A DNA stretch of 27,913 nucleotides, taken from a virus. Below, piece by piece: positions 1-7,526 of this stretch (position 1 is its first letter; the number at the start of each line of letters is the position of its first letter). The DNA is taken from positions 1 through 27,913 of IMG/VR virus record IMGVR_UViG_3300020171_000106; one strand, given 5' to 3'. The notes beneath the pieces were generated by a model, which made no database searches, was not told where the DNA came from, and saw nothing but the letters and a program-made list of their open reading frames with translations. Position numbers and translations under genes: made by a program.

Positions 1-127
1 TGCCGTTAAAATCAATGGCGGAGATTACGCCACCCGTGATTGGTTCTTGCCCCCATAGATAGATAGCCCCTCCAATAAGGGTTGCTACGATTAAAATTGT
101 AGATATGATTATTGATTTGTTGGTCAT
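1..127 (-). CDS. Membrane-anchored hypothetical protein (partial, N-terminus)
   Basis: Only the first 42 codons lie in the window; the gene runs off the left edge. It begins MTNKSIIIS and continues with a hydrophobic stretch of about 20 residues (ILIVATLIGGAIYLW), so it is a signal anchor or signal peptide with the rest outside. A Gly/Ile-rich stretch follows. The gene is the next member of the minus-strand structural operon after the 494-aa fibre-like gene, separated from it by the inserted HNH gene and a hairpin-rich spacer. N-terminal anchors recur in this operon, so another surface or virion-associated protein is plausible, but function cannot be assigned. No strong Shine-Dalgarno (SD) sequence is seen before the ATG at 127. 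Confidence 0.6.
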   Translation of the reverse strand, partial: MTNKSIIISTILIVATLIGGAIYLWGQEPITGGVISAIDFNG

Positions 128-162
128 TGACTTAATTTATAATTTTGCTATACTTATAGCAT

Positions 163-224
163 ACCTGCTCGGTATTATCGTTTATCTATGTCCCCTCCTA
201 CCGAGCAGGTTTGAGGGGGCTTTT
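163..224 (+). promoter_or_regulatory. Interleaved inverted repeats, attenuator-like, before the HNH gene
   Basis: A perfect 12-bp inverted repeat ACCTGCTCGGTA (163-174) / TACCGAGCAGGT (199-210) encloses CCCCTC (192-197), which is complementary to GAGGGG (213-218). The second helix is followed by GCTTTTAATT, like an intrinsic terminator. The linker between the two 3' strands is only two bases, so both helices can hardly form together. They look mutually exclusive (antiterminator/terminator). The HNH ribosome-binding site starts at once afterwards. Function is inferred. Confidence 0.5.
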
Positions 225-241
225 AATTGAAAGGAAAATTT

Positions 242-724
242 ATGATTAATTCAAAAGGACAATTTGTTAAAAGAATGGCTCCGTGGAATAAGGGTAAAAA
301 AATGATTCATTCAGGTAGTTTTAAGAAAGGTCATCCTCAATCTAATACTGGGAAAACTCATTTTAAGAAAGGACGAATATCAGAAAATAAGGGTAAAAAA
401 CTTTTATGTATTAGTGGGTATAAAAATCATAATTGGAAGGGTGGAACATACAAACATTCAAGCGGTTATATTATGTTATCAAGACCAAATCATTCACGAG
501 CAAGAAAACGAGGATATGTGAATAGAAGTATTTTAATAGCCGAAGTGATATTAGATAGAAAATTAAATAATAAAGAAATAATTCATCATATTGATGGAAA
601 TAAAACTAATGACAACCCTGATAATTTATATCTATTTTCTTCCAACTCAACACATATTAGTTATCATATGTTAAAAAATAAACCTCTATTAAAGAGCAAC
701 TTAACGACCCAGCTGCAAAGTTGA
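242..724 (+). CDS. HNH homing endonuclease with NUMOD-like N-terminal repeats
   Basis: A free-standing endonuclease of 160 aa. The start is set at ATG 242 because AAAGGA lies 6-7 bases upstream; a TTG at 227 would overlap that SD. The N-terminal third is very basic and repeats a (F)KKG / NKGKK pattern (NKGKK, FKKGH, FKKGR, NKGKK), like NUMOD3-type DNA-contacting modules. The HNH_3-like core is EIIHHIDGNKTNDNPDNL: the His pair near residues 115-116, Asp118, then Asn residues, with further His near 138 and 142. It nicks or cuts DNA at a homing site. It lies head-on in the structural operon, and its 3' end overlaps the end of the fibre-like gene by 24 bases, as expected for an invading mobile gene. 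Orientation and higher A+T set it apart from its neighbours. Confidence 0.88.
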   Translation: MINSKGQFVKRMAPWNKGKKMIHSGSFKKGHPQSNTGKTHFKKGRISENKGKKLLCISGYKNHNWKGGTYKHSSGYIMLSRPNHSRARKRGYVNRSILIAEVILDRKLNNKEIIHHIDGNKTNDNPDNLYLFSSNSTHISYHMLKNKPLLKSNLTTQLQS

Positions 725-2185
725 TGTGCCTACCCCCGTGCAAGATGTTTGACTCCAAGTTATAGCACCATCTAAAAGTGTTCCATAACTCCACCCCGCT
801 TTGTCTATATCTCTCACAACAATACATCCAGCTTGTGCCGCCCCGTCCGACCCCACAACAACATTCCCTGTTGTGGTCGCGTTGCCGTCTGTTGTTAGGT
901 TGCCCCCAATATGAGTATTGCCCTGAATATACATCGCGGTTGTGGTTACATAGCCCGTCACATCAAGAAATCCCCCAATATACATTGTATCGGTCGTTGT
1001 CGCCGAACCCATCGTCAGCCCAAAGGCGGTTGTGTCGGCGGCGGTATTAACCAAGAAAGCGTCGTCTACATTAAAAGTTGTTCCAACTAATGTTAAATTA
1101 GTCCCGCCTAAATATGTCGTGTTGTTGTCTACATAGTTAGTGGCGTGAATTGTCCCTGCTGAAGCACCCGTCCAGTCAATTACTTGACCAGCGGATAAAC
1201 CTATATCTGAATAATCTAAACTATGTGGATTGCCTGTGGTTACTTGTGAGTGAGTGTAAGCAGTATTCCAGTTTGTTTGATTATTAGTAAAACCGCTTAA
1301 TGTTGTTGTGGCATTATAAGTTGAAGCCCAATCAGTGGCGAAACTTGCCGCCGCATAATATCCTGCGATGCTGTGGTCGCCCCAGCCGTAAGCGGTATCA
1401 GCATAATTAAAATGTGTTTGAATTGTTGTAGAAGCGTTTATGTAATCCCGAACACGATTGTCTGTATAGTAAAGGTTAGTTCCTTCGGTTAAATCGCCTG
1501 TGTCTTGAATAGTCAACCAATAATCAAGCGAACTGGTGGCTCTTAAATCATCTACTTTTAAGGTAGTAATTGAAGACGAAGCGGTTAGCATTATTCCTTT
1601 GGTAGAAGTGGTAACCATAGCGTCTGCGGCAGCGTTGTATTCCCAAGCGGCTCCTCCGCCACTCCCTGATTGAGCGTTCCAAGATAAAACCCCCGAGCCG
1701 TCTGTTGTTAAAACATCGCTTGCGTTGCCGTCTGTGTTGGGGAACTGGTAAGCCCCGATTGTAAGAGAGTCCGAGATATAGAGGAATGTTGAACTGGCTT
1801 GCCTCATATTTACATTGTCCATTTCCGAAGTCCCGATAACTTCAAAGATTGCCGATGAGGTTGTTGCCGAACCGCCGATAAGTGTTTGTTCGGTTGTTGT
1901 TGAGCGGGTGAGGAGGGTGCTTTCGGCGCTATAAGACCAGCCCAACGCTCCGCCTGAACTTGCTGACCCACACGCCGCGGTTGTGATAGCCCCTGTTCCA
2001 TTTCCAATCAAACATTGACCACTTGTAAAGGTTGAAGCCCCAGTGCCACCATAGGGGACGGCTAATGTTGTTCCTGAAAGTATTGGTTTAACTGGTTCTG
2101 TTCTAAAAAAATCAGACCAAAAACCAGCACTCGCTGTTCCTGCTAAAAGTAATCCTAAAATTGTAATTAAAAAGTATTTTTTCAT
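701..2185 (-). CDS. Secreted, Thr/Ser-rich tail-fibre-like protein
   Basis: This 494-aa protein starts with a classic signal peptide (MKKYFLITILGLLLAGTASA, cleavage expected after ASA). The mature part opens with a phage-fibre-type module (AVPYGGTGASTFTSGQ, then GNGTGAITT) and continues with low-complexity beta-rich repeats such as TSTKGIMLTASSS and GNATTTGNVVVG. The C-terminus carries two Cys (AGCIVV, TSC). The overall style matches fibre/adhesin-like proteins common in Parcubacteria genomes and their phages (established pattern; the link here is inferred). Residues around 135-205 are paralogous to the 368-aa protein at 10964-12070, sharing YISDSLTIGAYQ and DAMVTTSTKG. A role in host adhesion is likely. 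An export signal in a virion gene is odd: the protein may instead go to the host surface. Its 3' end overlaps the HNH gene. Confidence 0.75.
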   Translation of the reverse strand: MKKYFLITILGLLLAGTASAGFWSDFFRTEPVKPILSGTTLAVPYGGTGASTFTSGQCLIGNGTGAITTAACGSASSGGALGWSYSAESTLLTRSTTTEQTLIGGSATTSSAIFEVIGTSEMDNVNMRQASSTFLYISDSLTIGAYQFPNTDGNASDVLTTDGSGVLSWNAQSGSGGGAAWEYNAAADAMVTTSTKGIMLTASSSITTLKVDDLRATSSLDYWLTIQDTGDLTEGTNLYYTDNRVRDYINASTTIQTHFNYADTAYGWGDHSIAGYYAAASFATDWASTYNATTTLSGFTNNQTNWNTAYTHSQVTTGNPHSLDYSDIGLSAGQVIDWTGASAGTIHATNYVDNNTTYLGGTNLTLVGTTFNVDDAFLVNTAADTTAFGLTMGSATTTDTMYIGGFLDVTGYVTTTAMYIQGNTHIGGNLTTDGNATTTGNVVVGSDGAAQAGCIVVRDIDKAGWSYGTLLDGAITWSQTSCTGVGTSTLQLGR

Positions 2186-2187
2186 AG

Positions 2188-2988
2188 TTATAATCTACAT
2201 TTATATCTTATTTTTTCATTAAGAGGAGGGGCTATCGTAAAACTAATAGTTCTGGTACTTTCGGTATAAGTATAGTCATCTGTTAAGAAAAGATTTGCTC
2301 CGCCAACTTTTAATTCTAATGATACTGGAGGATTTGGTTTTTTAGGTAAAACAAAATCTGTCGTTGTTCCATCTCCCGTATCTAATAATGTCCAATCCAC
2401 AAATTTTGCTTCTAATGCTAACTTGCCAACACCGCCTCCCGCCATTCCTCCTACTCGTCGTTGACCTAATTCGTTTATCTTTTCATCTAAACCCATAATG
2501 GCTGATATTTTAAGTCGTGCTTTACCTTTAAGCGTTTCAAGTTTGTCGGCTATTTGTTCGGGGGTGTCTAAAATTGTTTCCTTGTATTCGGGCAACTGTC
2601 CCAATACATCTTGAACTATCTTTTCCTCGTCAGCGTCTTTTCCATTTTCAATGCTTCTAACTTTATCCCTGATAAAATTCATTCCAACCTCTTGTTCTCT
2701 TAACGCCTTATCAATCGTTGAAGAAAATTTAGTTTCAAGTTTTGATAAATCGTTTATTAGTTTGTCTTTTAGCCCTGAAAGATTTTCTTCGTTGCTTCCT
2801 TTTAACTTATCGGCTAAATCTGAAACTATACCTCTGAATGAAGTAAACTCTGCTTGGTTTTTCTCTTTGAGGTTTTTGAGGAATTTAAGAACCTTCGCAA
2901 AGTTATCGGTAAACTCTTTGCGGGTAAGTGAGTCCTCATCCATTGCTTGGAAAAGTCTATTTAATTTTTGTAAATTTTTTTCATTCAT
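2188..2988 (-). CDS. Coiled-coil fibre-stalk protein with C-terminal phage beta domain
   Basis: The 266-aa protein has a long charged alpha-helical/coiled-coil N-terminal part (about residues 1-170, rich in K/E/L heptads), a Gly-rich hinge (GGMAGGGVG near 180), and a C-terminal beta domain. The C-terminal pattern (TDFVLPKKPNPPVSLELKVGG ... DDYTYTESTRTISFTIAPP) is the common phage module 'F.LP..PNPP.SL.L.VNG ... DYT....TI.F..APP' found at fibre tips. It is probably a trimeric stalk or fibre connector. It ends 2 bases before the start of the 494-aa fibre-like gene, so the two are co-translated. It has no SD, but a TATAAT lies 6 bases before the ATG, suggesting its own, nearly leaderless, transcript. 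Confidence 0.7.
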   Translation of the reverse strand: MNEKNLQKLNRLFQAMDEDSLTRKEFTDNFAKVLKFLKNLKEKNQAEFTSFRGIVSDLADKLKGSNEENLSGLKDKLINDLSKLETKFSSTIDKALREQEVGMNFIRDKVRSIENGKDADEEKIVQDVLGQLPEYKETILDTPEQIADKLETLKGKARLKISAIMGLDEKINELGQRRVGGMAGGGVGKLALEAKFVDWTLLDTGDGTTTDFVLPKKPNPPVSLELKVGGANLFLTDDYTYTESTRTISFTIAPPLNEKIRYKCRL

Positions 2989-2994
2989 ACTTTT

Positions 2995-3000
2995 ATTATA
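2995..3000 (-). promoter_or_regulatory. Candidate -10 box for a near-leaderless transcript
   Basis: TATAAT on the minus strand ends 6 bases before the ATG at 2988, with no SD between them. The expected transcription start falls at or next to the start codon. The -35 region is weak (CAAGCA at 18 bases). This could be a secondary promoter for the two fibre genes. Confidence 0.4.
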
Positions 3001-3071
3001 CTACAAATTGATATTATTTGCTTGTGGATAAATAACTTGACAAGATTAAAATTTTATGATAGATGTTAGAT

Positions 3072-3158
3072 ATGAGACCTGAAAATATTGTAAAGTTAAT
3101 CTATTTTATGTTTGTCGCCAGTTGGTTTATCTTGGCTGGTCTTGGGCTTGGATATTAA
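3072..3158 (+). CDS. Possible 28-aa transmembrane mini-protein
   Basis: A plus-strand ORF in the 166-base gap between two minus-strand genes. It begins MRPENIVKLIYFMF and ends ASWFILAGLGLGY, with one hydrophobic segment across most of its length. A TTGACA at 3037-3042 lies upstream, but no good -10 or SD accompanies it. The last bases overlap the stop of the 1456-aa gene. It could be a small membrane protein or chance. Confidence 0.25.
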   Translation: MRPENIVKLIYFMFVASWFILAGLGLGY

Positions 3159-6100
3159 AGACCTAAATCAAGGTCTAATCCTAAATCAAGGTCTAAGTCC
3201 AATCCTAAGTCCAAATCAAGTCCCTTAATTGTGGGCTTTTTCTTTTCTATCTTCTTGAACTGACTAACAGCGACAGGAGTAAATTGTTTTTTTAATCCTT
3301 CAACTCCAACTAACCCTTCTTTTGTTTTATATTCTTCCCATAATAAAATTGATGTTAGGTTGTCAGCTAAATCAAAAACAAATGACGCTACTCTTGGAAT
3401 TTGGAATAACATATTAGGGCTTAACGCTTGAATTAAAGTTGTTGCTTCTCTGTATGCTTTATTAATCATCTTGCCTATAAAACTATTATCGTCTTCATCT
3501 CTAATCATTCCAAATATCAACATCATAAACGCTGTAATTTCAACTAACCGATATAATTCTAACGCTGATTTTTTCCACGCTTCTGAACTAATCTTTTGTC
3601 CTGTTATTTTCTTTCCTACATTACCAAGATTTTTAATAGTGGTTCTCAAAATAGGAATAGCAAATTTTTTATATTGAGTATATATTTTTCCTTCTGGGGT
3701 TGCTCCAATAATAGATTTCATTCCCTCAACTATTCGGTATCTTCCAAGTTCTGTTCTTAAAGACGCTAATCTTTCTGGGATGATAATTCCTGATTGAAAT
3801 TCTTGTTTAGACAATGAGCCAAGTAAAAATGTTTTATTTGCTCTCGTTGAGGCGTCCCTAAATAATATAAAAATACCTTCCATTAACCTGTCGCCTGCTT
3901 CTTTTGCTGGTTCAACAAGTTCTCTCCACGGACTTTTACCAATAAAGTTGCGATACTTTTCTATGATTGCTTTTCCTTGTTTGGTGTTTTGTCTGATTTT
4001 ACCAAGTGCGTAATTCTTTTTACCAAGTAATTGATATGTTGTAATTTGTTCTCCAATTTCTGTCGCAACGCTAACTGGAATGTTAATACCCAAATCTCTT
4101 AATGAAGTAAACATTTTAATCGCTCTCAATGCTGCGTCTATTTTGCCGTTCTGCTTCGCAACCAATGTAATATGCCGTCCTTTTTGCGTATTGAGCCATT
4201 CCTTTGTAAATCTAATAAGGTTGCCGTGGAGTAGAAGCCCTTTTTTAGTTGTTCCTTTGGGAGTTAGTGAATGAGCATAAATATCAATCAACGGGACAAT
4301 CTCGTCCAGTGCTTGTTTCTTTTTAAATATCCGCATATAAGTCAGGAACGCTTTGACGGCATTCTCGGTTGGTTTAATTCCTCCTGTCCTTTTCATCGCA
4401 AACTTGAAAAACTTATCCATTGCCAAAACTTCGCCTGTCTCTCGGTCTAATATATTAAAGGACTGCTCCTCTAACTTATACGCTTCAAATACTTCTTTGA
4501 CCGCTTTAACAAGTCCGTCTTCTTTAATTGCTTCTAAAATCCCTCTCCTGATATGGGTAAAGTAATTTTGCTTGCCCATTTTCATCGCTTCAATTTGAAT
4601 AAGATAATTTCTGGCATTATCAAATTCTTTTGTCATATACTTAACAAGTTTTAACTCTGGGTCAGTCAGTTTAATTTCAAGTTTCTTTTCTGGCGTTGCT
4701 TCCATAAACTGCATAATTTTTTTATATTGTGGAATTAGTTTTTCTACAATAGTTCTTCCTTTAATCTTTTTAGCCAAAGCGAAAATTTCTTTTTCAATTT
4801 TAAGATATTCCGCTTCCGAGATAAGCATTCTTTTGGCTGGTTCTTCAACCATCATTTTATAAAAAGGATTGCGTTCAGCCAGTCCTGTGTCATATCTAAA
4901 CCTGTCAAATTCTGATACTTGAATGTTTTGTAATTCTTTAATAGATACGCCTAATTTTTTAGCCAATCGCTCTCTTGCTTCTCTCCAAGTTCGTATTCCT
5001 GCTAATTCTGTTCTATCAACTGTCTCTAATTTTCTAACTGATAAAAACTCATCGCCTTTTTGGAATGGTTTTAACGCTTCGTCAAGTGCCTTAATATCTT
5101 TGATTGTCATATTTGGCATTGTCGGAAGTTTCATCGCCTTGCGTAAATTCTCAACATTTAATTCTTTATCTCTGATTTGCTGGACTAATTCGTTCATTGC
5201 TTGTCGTCTCTCGGCAAATTTCTCTGCTTTTAATCTTATATCATCAATGAATTTCTTAAATTCAAAATTATCCATAAAACGAATATCGCGTTTGGTAATA
5301 CTTCGCAAATCTGTATCTGATAATCCAAAATGCTCTTTGACTGCTCTTAAACTCGCGCGGCGTCTTTGTAGAATATCTTTTGCTGTTTGTATTTTAGATA
5401 ATTTTGCTGATATGGTTTTTATCTTTGCTTCCAGTGATTTCACTTTGGCGGCGTCTGTCTGGACTTTTCTAATTTTGTTTAGATAAGATAAAGTTTTAGA
5501 TTTTGATGGTTCGCCTCTGACTGGTGCTTTGAATTTTGTTCTTGCTCCTTTTAGGTTTGAAATTGCTTCAAGTAATTCGTTTGTGCCTTCAAAATGAAAT
5601 CCATAAGGTTTTAATTGGTCAACCATTTCATCAAGAGCAGTCCCTTTCGTGTTAAGAAGATGTAAAGGAACATCGGTTTGAATTTCTTCTGCTATTCCGC
5701 CAGTTATTTTAATTCCGCCCTCTGCTTTAATTGCTCTTGTTAAATCACTTGTAAATTCTTTCTTGATTGCTTCCACTTCTTTTCTAACTTCAAGAGGAAT
5801 TTCTTCTGTTTGTAATACTTCAACAGGTTTTACCTTCGGCAACACTTCCTTAACTCCCTTAACTGCTTGGGTGTAGATGTCTGTTAGTTGGGATTTGGTT
5901 TTGATAGCATTTTTATTCCATATACCTATATTTTTAGCATACGGGATTTCTGCTGTGATTTGTCCATCATAACCTAATTTTCTTAAAACATTTTTTACTT
6001 CTGGAAGTTCAGCAAATAGTGCCTTACCGTCTTTGATACCTTGTATTATTCTTTCATTTGAATAAACAGCGTTAGAATTTGCTCCTTTAATTTCTGGAAT

Positions 6101-7525
6101 TTTAACAAAAGAACCATCTGGTCTTTGTATTTTTATTATTTTACCTGTTTTTTCTCCACTGATTGCTTTTTCAATTTTAGACACTAATTCTGGAGACGGT
6201 TTTCTCATATCAGCCAGTTTAGTTTTAGTATCAAGAGTAAATTCGTTTAAGATAGATTTATTTCCGCCAAACGACTTAGCGTAAACTGGGTCATCGCTTA
6301 AATAAAATGTCTTATCGTATTTACCCTTTCCAAGTTTTATATTATCTATTTTATCTCCACCGTGATATAACTTTGGTTGTGCCTTCACAAACTCCTCCGC
6401 ACTCTTATACTTACGGGCTTCCTTTGCGAGAGGGGCGTCTGGGAGGGCTTGGGCTGCTTTTGGCGTTAATAGTTTAGATACTGGGCTTACAGATGGAATT
6501 TTCAAAAATCCTGCTTCGCCTGCTTCTTTGTTAATTCTTTTAATCTCTTCGCCAATTTGTTTTGCTTCTGGTGATATAACAAACTCAACACCTCCACCCA
6601 TAAACCCACCAGCAATCATTCCTCCGACTAATGCCTCCATTACCCCGTCAAATAATCCTCTGTTTTCGTCAAATTCTTGTTGAAAAGCGTTATTAACCAC
6701 TTCTTGAATTGCTTCTGTGCTTCCTTCTGTTATTCCTTGTTTGACAAATTCTTTAGTTACTCTTTTAAAAATGTTTTGCTTAATTACCTTACCTCCTGGA
6801 ATTTTATTAAATAATCTTCCTATTGGTAGCATTTCTAATAATCCGTTGATTGTTCCAACAACACTTGATACTTTTTGGGCTTGTTGTTCTGTTGCTCCTG
6901 CATCTCTTGCTTCTTGATAAGCAAAACCACCCTCTAACATTTTAGAGTATCCAAAACCAGCAATAAGACCAGCAGGAACATTTCCACCAGTGGCAACAGT
7001 GACTGCCGCACTTGTGCCAAACGCGCCTGCTATGCTTGGGACTATATTACCGACAAGTCGTGCGTAAAATTGAGGGTCTTTCCATTTCCCCATATCTGTT
7101 GGAGCTTGCCATTCTGGATTTTGAGCTAATATGGTTTGAAAATCTTCGGCAAAGCCCCTGCCCGCTTTTTTAATTTTCTCGCTATCAACTTTCACTCCAT
7201 ACGCCTCAACAGAACTGCCAAAAGCAGATATAGCTCTAACACCACTCTCTTTAAGCGCTTCTCCAAATTGACCAATCACTCCTGGCTCTTCATACTCGGG
7301 CGAAATAGGGCGTCCATATTTTTCAGTAAAAGTTGGTTCTTGCCCAAACATTCTAATTGGTTTTTTACTAATCAATGGTGTCTTAAGCGACTCGGGAAAC
7401 ATAACAAACGGCTCTTTACTTATAAGAGGCGTTGTTAGCGACGGCGTTTCCTTTTTTTTGAGCAGTGAAGATACGATATTTTGTATCGGTGAAGTAATTT
7501 TTGATTTTAGAAAATTGATAGCCAT
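3155..7525 (-). CDS. Giant internal virion / polyvalent protein with ADP-ribosyltransferase-like domain
   Basis: The start is placed at ATG 7525 (MAINFLKSK), one base past the stop of the upstream gene and behind GGTGG, giving 1456 aa; the longer frame overlaps that gene. Domains in order: a basic N-terminus; a Gly/Ala-rich amphipathic region about 156-330 (AGAFGTSAAVTVATGG, GGMIAGGFMGGG), typical of membrane-active internal virion proteins; an ART-like domain about 386-552 (LYHGG, then FYLSDDPVYAKSFGG, then LRKLGYDGQI); long charged helical parts; a hydrophobic segment near 1329-1341; and a tail of LDLDLGL repeats. ART-type folds in large multi-domain phage 'polyvalent proteins' are established knowledge. 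The ART call here rests on motif spacing. Position after the 515-aa coiled-coil gene fits an ejected protein that forms a channel or modifies host targets. Catalytic activity is unproven. Confidence 0.75.
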   Translation of the reverse strand: MAINFLKSKITSPIQNIVSSLLKKKETPSLTTPLISKEPFVMFPESLKTPLISKKPIRMFGQEPTFTEKYGRPISPEYEEPGVIGQFGEALKESGVRAISAFGSSVEAYGVKVDSEKIKKAGRGFAEDFQTILAQNPEWQAPTDMGKWKDPQFYARLVGNIVPSIAGAFGTSAAVTVATGGNVPAGLIAGFGYSKMLEGGFAYQEARDAGATEQQAQKVSSVVGTINGLLEMLPIGRLFNKIPGGKVIKQNIFKRVTKEFVKQGITEGSTEAIQEVVNNAFQQEFDENRGLFDGVMEALVGGMIAGGFMGGGVEFVISPEAKQIGEEIKRINKEAGEAGFLKIPSVSPVSKLLTPKAAQALPDAPLAKEARKYKSAEEFVKAQPKLYHGGDKIDNIKLGKGKYDKTFYLSDDPVYAKSFGGNKSILNEFTLDTKTKLADMRKPSPELVSKIEKAISGEKTGKIIKIQRPDGSFVKIPEIKGANSNAVYSNERIIQGIKDGKALFAELPEVKNVLRKLGYDGQITAEIPYAKNIGIWNKNAIKTKSQLTDIYTQAVKGVKEVLPKVKPVEVLQTEEIPLEVRKEVEAIKKEFTSDLTRAIKAEGGIKITGGIAEEIQTDVPLHLLNTKGTALDEMVDQLKPYGFHFEGTNELLEAISNLKGARTKFKAPVRGEPSKSKTLSYLNKIRKVQTDAAKVKSLEAKIKTISAKLSKIQTAKDILQRRRASLRAVKEHFGLSDTDLRSITKRDIRFMDNFEFKKFIDDIRLKAEKFAERRQAMNELVQQIRDKELNVENLRKAMKLPTMPNMTIKDIKALDEALKPFQKGDEFLSVRKLETVDRTELAGIRTWREARERLAKKLGVSIKELQNIQVSEFDRFRYDTGLAERNPFYKMMVEEPAKRMLISEAEYLKIEKEIFALAKKIKGRTIVEKLIPQYKKIMQFMEATPEKKLEIKLTDPELKLVKYMTKEFDNARNYLIQIEAMKMGKQNYFTHIRRGILEAIKEDGLVKAVKEVFEAYKLEEQSFNILDRETGEVLAMDKFFKFAMKRTGGIKPTENAVKAFLTYMRIFKKKQALDEIVPLIDIYAHSLTPKGTTKKGLLLHGNLIRFTKEWLNTQKGRHITLVAKQNGKIDAALRAIKMFTSLRDLGINIPVSVATEIGEQITTYQLLGKKNYALGKIRQNTKQGKAIIEKYRNFIGKSPWRELVEPAKEAGDRLMEGIFILFRDASTRANKTFLLGSLSKQEFQSGIIIPERLASLRTELGRYRIVEGMKSIIGATPEGKIYTQYKKFAIPILRTTIKNLGNVGKKITGQKISSEAWKKSALELYRLVEITAFMMLIFGMIRDEDDNSFIGKMINKAYREATTLIQALSPNMLFQIPRVASFVFDLADNLTSILLWEEYKTKEGLVGVEGLKKQFTPVAVSQFKKIEKKKPTIKGLDLDLGLDLDLDLGLDLDLGL
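3159..3228 (-). repeat. Tandem repeats encoding an LDLDLGL tail
   Basis: The last ~65 coding bases of the 1456-aa gene are degenerate tandem repeats of units such as GACCTTGATTTAGG, two of them exact with their flanks. They encode alternating Leu with Asp/Gly at the extreme C-terminus. Such tracts can change length by slippage. Confidence 0.8.
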
Positions 7526-7526
7526 A

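Noticed and set aside
242-724. Group I intron or intein carrying the HNH gene
   Set aside because: The flanking genes are complete on both sides and no intron core was recognised; a free-standing insertion between genes fits better.
4923-5486. 187-aa plus-strand frame inside the giant gene, and other plus-strand frames over the structural operon
   Set aside because: They lie antisense to clear genes, lack SDs and show Leu/Ser/Phe-rich shadow composition.
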